This document shows, piece after piece, positions 52,234-59,960 of a stretch of 64,000 nucleotides of DNA (position 1 is the stretch's first letter; each line of letters begins with the position of its first letter). This DNA is from Thermus sp. LT1-2-5 (lineage in GTDB: Bacteria > Deinococcota > Deinococci > Deinococcales > Thermaceae). The notes beneath the pieces were generated by a model, which was not told the DNA's origin, ran no database searches, and saw nothing but the letters and a program-made list of their open reading frames with translations. A program made the position numbers and the translations under genes. The DNA is taken from the NCBI RefSeq assembly GCF_040363165.1, contig NZ_BSRG01000003.1:186001-250000 (forward strand), given 5' to 3'.

Positions 52234-53064
52234 CTAAACCCCCATCTCTGACTTGAGGGCCCTTAGGCTTTCCGTCCAGTCCTCCCCCAGGGTGACGAGG
52301 CGGTGGGGCTTGGCCAGCCTGCGGGCCGCCCGGCGCAAGAGGCCCGGGATGGGCGGGCAGGCGTAGGAAACCACCAGAAGCAGGCCCTTCACCCGGCCCA
52401 GGCGGTGGAGGTAGTGGACCATGCCCACAAGCTCCTTGTCCGTGGGCAGGTCCATGGGAAGGAGCTTATCCCCCTCCTCCCGGAGCTTTTCCGGGGGTAG
52501 GTCGGGGAAGAAGGGCAGTAGGTCTACTGCCGCCAAGGCCTTCCGCACCGCTTCCCGGAAGCCCTCGTCCTCCAGGAGGTAGGGCTGGGCCACCACCCCC
52601 ACGCTCCCCGGGGGGGACTTAAGGGGAGGAGGAGGCTTGAGGAGGCTTTTGGCCCGGTCCAAGGCCCGGCCCACCAGCATGGGGTTTTGCGTGAGGATCT
52701 GCCCCACCTCCCCGGCGCGGCCCAACACCTTGGGCGAAAGCTCCGCCGGCACCTTGAGCACGGGGGGAAGCCCAGGGAAGTAGCGGAGGAGGGTGGCCTC
52801 CAGGTCCAAAAGCCACGGGCACTGCCCCCCGCCCCTCTCCGACTCCACCCCGCCCTGGAGGTCAGGGAGGAGGAGGTAGTCCACGCCCTGAGCCTTCAGG
52901 GCCTCCACCTGGGCTAGAAGCCCCTGGACGGGAAGGCAGTAGGGCTGGCGCAGGTCGGGCGCCGCCTTGGCCTGCACCACCTCCACTCCCAGCGCCTCCA
53001 AGTACGCCTCCCAGAAGCCCAGGTACCGCCGGGAGAGGAAGCCTGAAAGGACGCCCACGCGCAT
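52234..53064 (-). CDS. DUF2229 / acyl-CoA dehydratase activase-related protein
   Basis: The protein has 276 residues resembling the C-terminal DUF2229 region of 2-hydroxyacyl-CoA dehydratase activases (RVGVLSGFLSRRYLGFWEAYL, QPYCLPVQGLL with C43, YLLLPDL). Further cysteines are C82 (GQCPW) and one in SYACPP near 250, so an Fe-S site is possible. The ATPase domain usually joined to this region is absent and no dehydratase gene is near. TAGGAT (minus, 53077-53072) ends 7 bases before the ATG. The function in an aerobe is unclear. Confidence 0.7.
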   Translation of the reverse strand: MRVGVLSGFLSRRYLGFWEAYLEALGVEVVQAKAAPDLRQPYCLPVQGLLAQVEALKAQGVDYLLLPDLQGGVESERGGGQCPWLLDLEATLLRYFPGLPPVLKVPAELSPKVLGRAGEVGQILTQNPMLVGRALDRAKSLLKPPPPLKSPPGSVGVVAQPYLLEDEGFREAVRKALAAVDLLPFFPDLPPEKLREEGDKLLPMDLPTDKELVGMVHYLHRLGRVKGLLLVVSYACPPIPGLLRRAARRLAKPHRLVTLGEDWTESLRALKSEMGV

Positions 53065-53069
53065 ACGCT

Positions 53070-54056
53070 CTATCCTACGCCAAGGGCTTTAAGAAAGGCC
53101 AGGAGAACGGTGCGCCCCTCCCAGAGGCTTTGAGGCAAGACCCACTCCTCCCGGGTGTGGGCCCCGCCGCCCCGGTAAACGCCGAGGGCCAGGGCGGGGA
53201 TGCCCTGTTCGATGGCGGCGCTGGCGTCGGTGGAGCCGGGCTGGAACAGGGGCCTTTCCCCAATGGCGGCTAAAGCCTCCTCCGCCGCCCGCAAGAGCCC
53301 CAAGGTGGCGGTGGCGCCCGCAGGCCTTTGGCCGAGCTCCTCCCAGGAAAGCTCCACCCGGTGGCGCCGGGCCGCTTCCGCCACCAGGGTCTGCACCTTT
53401 TGCGCCACACTTTGCAACACCAGGGAATCGGGGGAGCGCACCTCTAAAAGGACTTCCGCCTCCTTTGGGATGGCGTTCACCGCCTCCCCTCCCTTGAGGC
53501 CGCTGGCGTTCAGGCTAGCCTCGAGGCCCGCCACCAAGGGAGGAAGCCCCGCCAAGGCCTCCGCCAGGGCGAAGACGGGGTTGGGGCTCCCCCGGTCCCC
53601 CCAGGCGTGCCCCCCGGGGCCCACCAACCGGACCCTTAGGCGCACCGAGCCCAGGGCCTGGTCCACCACCCCGGGCAGGTAGCCGTCCACCGCCACCACC
53701 ACCTCCGGCCTCAAGGCCGCCACCAAGGCCCGGGCCCCCTTGAGGTTGCCTAGACCCTCCTCCCCCACGGTGAAGCCCCGCACCACCCCAGGGAGGGGGG
53801 GAAGGGAGAGGAGGACCGCCACCCCCGCGGAGTTGTCCCCCACCCCGGGCCCATAGAGCCGCTCCCCCACCCGCCTGGGCGGGACGGGGGGCAAAACGGT
53901 GTCCAGGTGGGCGAGGAGAAGGATCCCCCCCTCCCCCGCCCACACATTTCCCAGGCCATCCCGCTGCGCCCCGGGAAGGTGGCGGGCCACATACTCCCCC
54001 CGCGCCGCCTCCCCCGCCAAGGGGGCTAGCTCCAGGAGGTGGCGCACCGGGTCCAC
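53070..54056 (-). CDS. M20-family metallopeptidase / amidohydrolase
   Basis: The protein has 328 residues and all five M20 zinc positions: LLAHLDTV (His and catalytic Asp), GPGVGDNSAG (bridging Asp), TVGEEGLGN (Glu-Glu), AVDGYLPG and GGGAHTREEW (His). It lies close to the PepT/DapE/LysK-like exo- or deacylating enzymes. The substrate is not evident. The GTG start shares one base with the stop of the response-regulator gene (TAGTG), so translation is coupled. Confidence 0.86.
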   Translation of the reverse strand: MDPVRHLLELAPLAGEAARGEYVARHLPGAQRDGLGNVWAGEGGILLLAHLDTVLPPVPPRRVGERLYGPGVGDNSAGVAVLLSLPPLPGVVRGFTVGEEGLGNLKGARALVAALRPEVVVAVDGYLPGVVDQALGSVRLRVRLVGPGGHAWGDRGSPNPVFALAEALAGLPPLVAGLEASLNASGLKGGEAVNAIPKEAEVLLEVRSPDSLVLQSVAQKVQTLVAEAARRHRVELSWEELGQRPAGATATLGLLRAAEEALAAIGERPLFQPGSTDASAAIEQGIPALALGVYRGGGAHTREEWVLPQSLWEGRTVLLAFLKALGVG

Positions 54057-54709
54057 TACTCTTCCGGCTCGGGCTGGGCCAGCCCCTCGCGGATGGCGTA
54101 GAGGGCCGCCTGGGTGCGGTTATTCAGGTGGAGCTTTTGGAAGATCTCGGAAAGGCGGTTGCGCACCGTCTTCTCGGAAAGGCCCAGCTCAGCGGCGATC
54201 TCCAGGTTGGTGTAGCCCTGGGCCACCAGCTTGAGGATCTGCACCTCCCGCTCGGAAAGCTCGGCGTGCAAGGGAGCCTGCGCCTCCTTCTTGGCCCGGA
54301 AGTCCTGGATGATGCGCCCCGCCAGCTCTGCATCCAAAAGCACCTCCCCGGCGTGCACCCGGCGGATGGCCCCGATGAGCTCCTGCGCGTCCGTGTCCTT
54401 CAGGAGGTACCCCCGAGCCCCCGCCTTCACCGCCTCAAACACGTAGGCATCTTGGCGGTACATGGTGAGCATGATGACCTTGGCCTCGGGCCACTCCTTG
54501 AGGATGGCCTGGGTGGCCTGCACCCCGTCCAACCCCGGCATCTGGATGTCCATCAGGATCACGTCGGGCTTGGCCTCGAGGGCGTGCCGCAGGGCCTCCC
54601 AGCCGTCCTTGGCCTCCCCCACCACCCGAAAATCCCCTTCCGCTTCCAAGAGGCTCTTTAGCCCTTGGCGGAAAAGGGCATGGTCGTCTGCCAAAAGCAC
54701 CCGGATCAC
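54056..54709 (-). CDS. NarL/FixJ-type response regulator
   Basis: Cytoplasmic two-component regulator of 217 residues. The receiver domain has acidic pair D8 D9, phospho-acceptor D54 (LMDIQMPG), T82 region MLTMY and K104 in LLKDTD. The LuxR-type DNA-binding domain (about 148-210) has [18 protein letters not shown] and [16 protein letters not shown]. No histidine kinase is adjacent, so it is an orphan here. It is coupled to the M20 peptidase gene. TAAGAT (54721-54716) ends 6 bases before the GTG start. Confidence 0.93.
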   Translation of the reverse strand: MIRVLLADDHALFRQGLKSLLEAEGDFRVVGEAKDGWEALRHALEAKPDVILMDIQMPGLDGVQATQAILKEWPEAKVIMLTMYRQDAYVFEAVKAGARGYLLKDTDAQELIGAIRRVHAGEVLLDAELAGRIIQDFRAKKEAQAPLHAELSEREVQILKLVAQGYTNLEIAAELGLSEKTVRNRLSEIFQKLHLNNRTQAALYAIREGLAQPEPEE

Positions 54710-54752
54710 CCCTCCATCTTAGCGCTCCTTGGCCATCTGGTATGGTAAAAGG

Positions 54753-55973
54753 ATGCGGGTGCGCGTGGAAAAACTCGTCCCGGGAGGCTTTGGCCTCGCC
54801 CGCACGGAGGAAGGGGCCGTCCTGGTCAAGGGGGCCCTGCCGGGGGAGGTGGTGCAGGGAAGGCCGGTGCGGCGCAAGGGGGCCCTTTTTCTGGAAGATG
54901 TGGAACTCCTGGAACCCCACCCCGAGCGCTACCCTCACCCCCTCCCCCCCTCCGCCGACCTGCCCTTGGCCTACGAGGCCCAGCTCCCCCTCAAGCAAGC
55001 CCTGGTGCAAGACGCCCTGGAGCGCATCGCCAAACTCCAAGCCCCCCTCCTTCCCATCCACCCCTCCCCAAGGGCCCTCGGTTACCGCACCGCCGCCCAG
55101 TACGCCCGCCACCCCTTGGGGGGCTTGGCCTACCGCCTGCCCGAAAGCCACGCCCTTTATCCCCTGGAGGAAGACCCCCTGGTGGCCGAGCCCCTGGCCT
55201 GGGCCTTCCAGCTCCTTCGCACCTGGCCCCTGCCCGTGGAGGAGGTGGTCCTCAGGGGAAGCCTTTTGGAGGGGAAGGTGCTCCTTGGGCTCATCGGGGG
55301 AAGCCTCGAGGCCCTAAAGCGCCCGGCCAAGGCCCTGGTGAAGGAGGGCTTTGCCGGGGTGGTCTTCGGGGAACCTTCCCCCAAGGGGCGCTTCCGCGGC
55401 CGGGTCACGCCCCTCCACGGGGAAAGAACGCTTCTGGAGCGCTTCGGCCCCCTCACCGCCACGGTGAGCGTGGAAAGCTTCAGCCAGGTGAACCCCTTGG
55501 CGGCGGGGGACCTCTTGGCCGAGGCGGGGGGGCTTGTCCAGGGGGGGAAGCGGGCCTTGGAGCTTTACGCCGGAAGCGGCCTCCTCTCCCTCCTCCTCGC
55601 CCCCCGCTACGGGGAGGTGGTGGCAGTAGAGGTGAGCAAGGAGGCGGTGCGGCGGGGCGAGGCGGACCGGAAGCGGCTTGGGGTGGAAAACCTCCGCTTC
55701 CACCGGGGGGACGTGCGGGAGGCCACCCGGTTTGGCCGCTTTGACCTGGTGGTGGTGGACCCACCCCGCGCCGGGCTCACCCCGGAGGTGCGGGCCTACC
55801 TTTTGGAAAGCCGGCCTAGGGAGATCCTCTACCTCGCCTGCGACCCCGCCACCTGGGCCCGGGACGTGGGCGCATTGGCGCAAGGGGGGTACCGCCTGGC
55901 CTTCGTGCGGCCCTATGACTTCTTCCCCTTCACCCACCACGTGGAGGTCCTCTCCCTGCTCCAGCTAGGGTAG
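54753..55973 (+). CDS. TRAM-domain rRNA uracil-C5 methyltransferase (RlmD/TrmA family)
   Basis: SAM-dependent methyltransferase of 406 residues. An N-terminal TRAM RNA-binding domain (1-about 58, [17 protein letters not shown]) precedes the catalytic domain. SAM is bound by [15 protein letters not shown], and the family marks SFSQVNP and VVDPPRAGL are present. The catalytic Cys lies in [12 protein letters not shown] and is the only Cys I find, so the 4Fe-4S cluster of E. coli RlmD is absent. TGGTATGGT (54738-54746) is an extended -10 that ends 6 bases before the ATG. The target base in RNA is not certain. Confidence 0.88.
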   Translation: MRVRVEKLVPGGFGLARTEEGAVLVKGALPGEVVQGRPVRRKGALFLEDVELLEPHPERYPHPLPPSADLPLAYEAQLPLKQALVQDALERIAKLQAPLLPIHPSPRALGYRTAAQYARHPLGGLAYRLPESHALYPLEEDPLVAEPLAWAFQLLRTWPLPVEEVVLRGSLLEGKVLLGLIGGSLEALKRPAKALVKEGFAGVVFGEPSPKGRFRGRVTPLHGERTLLERFGPLTATVSVESFSQVNPLAAGDLLAEAGGLVQGGKRALELYAGSGLLSLLLAPRYGEVVAVEVSKEAVRRGEADRKRLGVENLRFHRGDVREATRFGRFDLVVVDPPRAGLTPEVRAYLLESRPREILYLACDPATWARDVGALAQGGYRLAFVRPYDFFPFTHHVEVLSLLQLG

Positions 55974-56930
55974 GGGCAGCCCCTGAAAAAAGGGAGCGGG
56001 GTCCACGGGCACCCCCTGAAGGCGCACCTCGAGGTGAAGGTGGGGCCCGGTGGAAAGCCCCGTGCTCCCCAAAAGCCCCAACACCTGCCCCGCCCGCACC
56101 CTTTCCCCCTCCCGCACCCTCCGCTCCGCCAGGTGCCAGTACCCGGTGCAAAGCCCCATCCCGTGGGCCAGGACCACGGCCTCGCCCCGCACGCCAAGCC
56201 TTTGGGAAAGGACCACCACCCCTTCCGCCACCGCCCGCACCGGGGTGCCCAAAGGAGCGACCAGGTCCAGGCCCTCGTGGTAGGAGGTAAAGAGGTCCCC
56301 GTAGCGCCGCCGGGTGCCGAAGGGGCTCGTGACCCTGGCCCCTGCCATGGGGAAGAGAAACGCCCCGGCCAAGAGGGGCCCTTCCCTGGGGCAGGCGGCC
56401 ACCACCCGCTTTCGCTCCGCCTTTGCCTCCGGGTCCTGAAGGAGAGCCTTTAGGCCCGGGCTCAAGGCCAGGGTTTCCTGGCCGTATTCCCCCGGGAGGA
56501 CCGCCAGGGTCAAAAGGGCTTCCTCCCCCTCCAAACGAAGGCGCAAGGGGTACTTCCCCGGCGCCGCCAAGGCCCCCACCGCCAGGAGGCCCCAAAGCCC
56601 ACGGGGGCCGGGCACGAGGGGGTAGCGCACCCCCAGGAACTCCGCCTCCCCCCTGGCGTAGCCTTTCACCCGAAGGCCGAAGGCCCGCCCCTGCACCGGG
56701 GGCCAAAAGAAGGCCCTGCCCCGGGGAAGGAAAGCCTCCTGCCCCCCCACCCAGAGCACCTGGCCTACCCGGATGCGGTTGGGGTCCTTTAGGCCGTTGA
56801 GGCGGGTCAGGGCTTCCACCGTGGTGCCGTAGCGCCTGGCGATCCCGTAAAGGGTTTCCCCCGGGGCCACGGTGTGGGTCTGGGCCCAGGCAACCAGGAA
56901 CAAGAAGGCCAAAGGGAGGAAGCGGAGCAT
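55965..56930 (-). CDS. Exported LysM-M23 peptidase
   Basis: Envelope peptidoglycan endopeptidase or its activator, 321 residues. The signal peptide (1-16) is followed by a LysM glycan-binding domain ([19 protein letters not shown], 19-61) and an M23 domain at about 203-315. Zinc ligands are seen in YHEGLDL (His, Asp) and GPHLHLEV (His-x-His), so it is probably active rather than a degenerate EnvC-like activator. TAGCAT (56942-56937) ends 6 bases before the ATG. The 3' end overlaps the methyltransferase by 9 bases. Confidence 0.9.
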   Translation of the reverse strand: MLRFLPLAFLFLVAWAQTHTVAPGETLYGIARRYGTTVEALTRLNGLKDPNRIRVGQVLWVGGQEAFLPRGRAFFWPPVQGRAFGLRVKGYARGEAEFLGVRYPLVPGPRGLWGLLAVGALAAPGKYPLRLRLEGEEALLTLAVLPGEYGQETLALSPGLKALLQDPEAKAERKRVVAACPREGPLLAGAFLFPMAGARVTSPFGTRRRYGDLFTSYHEGLDLVAPLGTPVRAVAEGVVVLSQRLGVRGEAVVLAHGMGLCTGYWHLAERRVREGERVRAGQVLGLLGSTGLSTGPHLHLEVRLQGVPVDPAPFFQGLPLP

Positions 56931-56954
56931 GGCCTTATGCTAATAGGGAGCCCT

Positions 56955-57392
56955 ATGGTCCTGATCCTAAACGGCCCCAACCTGAACCTTTTGGGAATGC
57001 GGGAGCCCGAGATCTACGGCCGCACCACCTTGGAGGAGCTGGAGGCGCTTTGCGAGGCCTGGGGAGCGGAGCTCGGCCTCGGGGTGGCTTTCCGCCAGAG
57101 CAACTACGAAGGCCAGCTCATCGATTGGGTGCAACAGGCCCACCGGGAAGGGTTTTTGGCCATCGTCCTAAACCCCGGGGCCCTCACCCACTACTCCTAC
57201 GCCCTCCTAGACGCCCTTCGGGCCCAACCCCTTCCCGTGGTGGAGGTGCACCTGACCAACCTCCACGCTCGGGAGCCCTTTCGCCAGCACTCCGTGACCG
57301 CCGGGGCCTGCCGGGGGATCATCTCCGGCTTCGGCCCCCTCTCCTACAAGCTCGCCCTCACCTATTTGGCCGAGGTCCTGGAGGTGGGCTAG
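56955..57392 (+). CDS. aroQ: 3-dehydroquinate dehydratase, type II
   Basis: Third step of the shikimate pathway, 145 residues. The N-terminal LNGPNLNLLG with the catalytic Tyr loop (REPEIYG), FRQSNYEGQLIDWV, NPGALTHYSYAL and EVHLTNLHAREPFRQHS with the general-acid His are all present. The ATG at 56955 follows GGGAG. A -10 could be TAATAG (56941-56946) or TATGCT (56936-56941), the latter overlapping the minus-strand -10. It overlaps crcB by 4 bases at the 3' end. Confidence 0.95.
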   Translation: MVLILNGPNLNLLGMREPEIYGRTTLEELEALCEAWGAELGLGVAFRQSNYEGQLIDWVQQAHREGFLAIVLNPGALTHYSYALLDALRAQPLPVVEVHLTNLHAREPFRQHSVTAGACRGIISGFGPLSYKLALTYLAEVLEVG

Positions 57393-57760
57393 AGAAGCCC
57401 GGCCAGGCGGTAGCCCCCGTAGACCAAGGCAAACCCCAGGAAAAGGTTCAAGCCCACGTAGGCCAGAGCCTGCCCCACCTCGCCCTCCTGGAGGAGGGCC
57501 AGGGTTTCGTAGCTGAAGGTGGAGAAGGTGGTGAATCCGCCCAGCACCCCCACCGCCAGGAAAAGCCGGGCCTCGGGGGAAATGGCCCCCTCCAGGGAAA
57601 GCCGGATCACCGCCCCGATGAGGAAGCTTCCCAGGGCGTTCACGAAGAGGGTGCTGTAGGGGAAGCCCGGGCCCAAAAGCCCCTGGACGTAGGCCCCCAG
57701 ACCGTAGCGCAAGGCCGAGCCCAAGGCCCCGCCCAAGGCCACCAGAAGGTAGCGCTCCAC
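57389..57760 (-). CDS. crcB: Fluoride channel CrcB/Fluc
   Basis: The 123-residue fluoride exporter has four membrane helices (dual-topology dimer). Family marks are GGALGSALRYGLG, TLFVNALGSFLIG and GGFTTFSTFSYE, which line the two pores. It is a single gene, so the channel would be a homodimer. No fluoride riboswitch precedes it, because the GTG start lies only 6 bases after its -10. Confidence 0.93.
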   Translation of the reverse strand: MERYLLVALGGALGSALRYGLGAYVQGLLGPGFPYSTLFVNALGSFLIGAVIRLSLEGAISPEARLFLAVGVLGGFTTFSTFSYETLALLQEGEVGQALAYVGLNLFLGFALVYGGYRLAGLL

Positions 57761-57766
57761 GCCAAA

Positions 57767-57774
57767 AGTATATT
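57767..57774. promoter_or_regulatory. Shared -10 region between crcB and ribH
   Basis: AGTATATT: on plus, TATATT (57769-57774) ends 6 bases before ATG 57781. On minus, TATACT (57772-57767) ends 6 bases before GTG 57760. The two hexamers overlap by 4 bases. Confidence 0.62.
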
Positions 57775-57780
57775 GGGATC

Positions 57781-58254
57781 ATGCAGGCCAAGACCTTTTC
57801 CCCTATCCTCACCGCCCAAGGGGTGCGGCTCGCCATCGCCGTGGGCCGCTTCAACGAGCGGGTGACCAAGCTCCTTTTGGAAGGGGCCCTCGAGGCCTAC
57901 GCCCGGCTCGGGGGCGACCCGGCCCAGGTCCTGGTGGCCTGGGTACCCGGCTCCTTTGAGCTTCCCCTGGTAGCCAAGCGCCTGGCCCAGCGCCCCGACG
58001 TGGACGCCGTGGTGGCCCTAGGAGCGGTGATCCGGGGGGAAACCCCCCACTTCGAGTACGTGGCCGCCCAGGCGGCAAGCGGCCTCATGCAGGCCATGCT
58101 GCAGACGGAAAAGCCCATCGTCTTCGGCGTCCTCACCACCAACACCCCGGAGGAGGCCCAAGAGCGCGCCGGGGGCAAGGCGGGAAACAAGGGGGCCGAG
58201 GCGGTCTTCACCGCCATCGAGATGGCGCGACTCTTAGAGGCTATTTCCCGGTAA
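57781..58254 (+). CDS. ribH: 6,7-dimethyl-8-ribityllumazine synthase
   Basis: Penultimate step of riboflavin synthesis, 157 residues that form an icosahedral or pentameric shell. Conserved parts are RFNERVTKLLLEGAL, WVPGSFELPLVAKRLA, LGAVIRGETPHFEYVA with the catalytic His, and PIVFGVLTTNTPEEAQERAG. It stands apart from other rib genes. The last 14 bases overlap the DUF4395 gene. Confidence 0.96.
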   Translation: MQAKTFSPILTAQGVRLAIAVGRFNERVTKLLLEGALEAYARLGGDPAQVLVAWVPGSFELPLVAKRLAQRPDVDAVVALGAVIRGETPHFEYVAAQAASGLMQAMLQTEKPIVFGVLTTNTPEEAQERAGGKAGNKGAEAVFTAIEMARLLEAISR

Positions 58255-58645
58255 GAAGGGCCCGGGCGTAACGGAGGTGGAGGTAGAGGAAGCACCCCAG
58301 GCAAAAGCCGAAGGCCAGGTTGACGAAGGCCAAAAGGGCCACCACAAGGGCCAAGGCGTAGCCCACCCCCTTCAGGCCCAAAAGGAGGGAGAGGGAGGCC
58401 AGGCCCAAGAAGACCGCCCCCAGGGTGCGGGCGAAGCGGTGGGGCCTAGGGTCCTCCTCCACAAGCTTGGGGGGTACCCGAAGGAGGCGCTTCAGGGCCA
58501 CCATAAGGTCGTAGGGGGTGTGCTGGCTTGCCATGAGGAGGAAGAGGGCGTACACCAGCCAGGGCCAGTCCCCCAGGGCCGCCAGGGGCAACAAGAGGAC
58601 CAAAAGGGCCTGGTTGAAGCGGAGCTGGTTCCGGTCCGTCTTCAT
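58241..58645 (-). CDS. DUF4395 membrane protein
   Basis: The protein has 134 residues and about four membrane helices. The DUF4395 pattern is seen in MKTDRNQLRFNQALLVLL, EDPRPHRFARTLG and the C-terminal FGFCLGCFLYLHLR with its Cys pair. Such proteins often accompany sulfur-transfer or thioredoxin-like genes; none is adjacent here. The ATG at 58645 is preferred to an upstream in-frame codon at 58693 because TATATT (58658-58653) ends 7 bases before it and the family motif begins there. Confidence 0.83.
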   Translation of the reverse strand: MKTDRNQLRFNQALLVLLLPLAALGDWPWLVYALFLLMASQHTPYDLMVALKRLLRVPPKLVEEDPRPHRFARTLGAVFLGLASLSLLLGLKGVGYALALVVALLAFVNLAFGFCLGCFLYLHLRYARALLTGK

Positions 58646-58716
58646 GGGTCCCAATATACACCTGAGCCCGTGAAGCTTAGGGGTAAAAGGCACACTCCCC
58701 GTGGCAGAATGGTCCC

Positions 58717-59442
58717 GTGGTTCCCCTCCTCACCACCCCTCTTCCCACCCCGCACGGCTTCACCACCCGGCTCGGCGGGGTTTCCCAAGGCCCCTTCGCC
58801 CAGCTCAACCTCTCCCCTGCCACCGGGGACGACCCAAAGAGAGTGGCGGAGAACCAGCGCCGCGTGCTCGCCGCCTTCGGCCATCCGCCCGTGGCCGCCC
58901 TCAAGCAGGTCCACGGCACGGCGGTCCACCTTGTGGCAGGCCCGGGCGTGTGGGAGGGGGACGGCCTCCTCACCACCACCCCAGGCCTCCTCCTCCGGGT
59001 GGGGGTGGCGGACTGCTACCCCCTCCTCCTCTACCACCCCGAGGGGGCGGTGGCGGCCCTCCACGCCGGCTGGCGGGGGGTGGTGGGGGGGATCCTGCCC
59101 AAGGCCCTCGCCCTCTTAGCCGATCTCGGTCTAGACCCCAGGGAAGCCCACCTGGCCCTGGGCCCCGGTATCGGGGGGTGCTGCTACCAGGTGGGGGAAG
59201 AGGTGGCGGAGGCCTTCCTAGAGGCGGGGCTTCCCACCTTCCGCAAGGACGAAAGCACTCCGGGTAAGTACCTCCTGGACTTGGAAAAGGCCATCCTCCT
59301 CCAAGCGCAAAGGGGCGGGATTTCCGAGAAGCGCATCTACCGCGTGGGGCTTTGCACCTTCTGCTCCCCGGCCCTTTTCTCCCACCGCCGCGACCGCGGG
59401 CATACGGGAAGGATGTGGGGCCTGGTGATGCTTTCCCGTTAA
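58717..59442 (+). CDS. YfiH/LACC1-family purine nucleoside phosphorylase-type protein
   Basis: The protein has 241 residues of the family once called polyphenol oxidase or laccase-domain. Members are zinc-dependent purine nucleoside phosphorylases/adenosine deaminases. Marks are HGFTTRLGGVSQGPF, QVHGTAVH, VADCYPLLLY with the zinc Cys, HAGWRGVVGGI and GPGIGGCCYQV. The GTG at 58717 has CAGAAT (58705-58710) 6 bases upstream. It stands alone on the plus strand; the phosphatase gene 35 bases later has its own -10. Confidence 0.87.
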   Translation: MVPLLTTPLPTPHGFTTRLGGVSQGPFAQLNLSPATGDDPKRVAENQRRVLAAFGHPPVAALKQVHGTAVHLVAGPGVWEGDGLLTTTPGLLLRVGVADCYPLLLYHPEGAVAALHAGWRGVVGGILPKALALLADLGLDPREAHLALGPGIGGCCYQVGEEVAEAFLEAGLPTFRKDESTPGKYLLDLEKAILLQAQRGGISEKRIYRVGLCTFCSPALFSHRRDRGHTGRMWGLVMLSR

Positions 59443-59477
59443 GGCGGCGTTCACCCCGGGCGTGGCACAATGAGACC

Positions 59478-59960
59478 ATGCTTTTCCCCCGGGAGGTCCT
59501 CCCTTCCCTTCTCCACCTCACCCCCGCCTGGCTAGAGAAGCGGGGGCTTAAGGGGGTGATCCTAGACCTGGATAACACCCTTTTACCCTACGGGGAGGAG
59601 GAGCTTCCCCCGGAGCTCGAGAGGTGGCTTGCCGCTTTAAGGGTGGCGGTGCCCATCTACCTCCTCTCCAACGCCCTGCCCGAGCGCTTCGCCCGCATCC
59701 AACGTCGGCTTGGCCTTCCCGGCCACGCCGCCGCCCTGAAGCCCTGGCTCGGCTTCCGTAAGGCCCTAAGGGCGTTAGGCCTTCCCGCCCGGGAGGTGGC
59801 GGTGGTGGGGGACCAGGTCTTCACCGACGTGCTGGGGGGGAACCTGGTGGGGGCCTACACCGTGCTGGTGCCCCCCTTGCGGGAAAAGGATTTCTTTTAC
59901 ACGCGTTTCATACGGATGTTGGAAACTCCATTTAGGAGACCCTGGGGAGGGAACCCATGA
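59478..59960 (+). CDS. YqeG-family HAD-type phosphatase
   Basis: The protein has 160 residues of the YqeG HAD subfamily IIIA. Motif I is ILDLDNTLLPY with the nucleophile Asp (about 31) and acid Asp. Motif II is YLLSNALPERF. Motif III/IV has KPWLGFRKAL and VVGDQVFTDVLGGNLVGAYTV. The substrate is unknown; some relatives act on phosphatidylglycerol phosphate. The ATG at 59478 has TGGCACAAT (59463-59471) 6 bases upstream. Its stop overlaps the pilF ATG, so pilF translation is coupled to it. Confidence 0.87.
   Translation: MLFPREVLPSLLHLTPAWLEKRGLKGVILDLDNTLLPYGEEELPPELERWLAALRVAVPIYLLSNALPERFARIQRRLGLPGHAAALKPWLGFRKALRALGLPAREVAVVGDQVFTDVLGGNLVGAYTVLVPPLREKDFFYTRFIRMLETPFRRPWGGNP

Noticed and set aside
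57761-57780. Possible fluoride riboswitch before crcB
   Set aside because: Only 20 bases separate the two divergent starts, which is too short for the riboswitch, and they are filled by the -10 elements.
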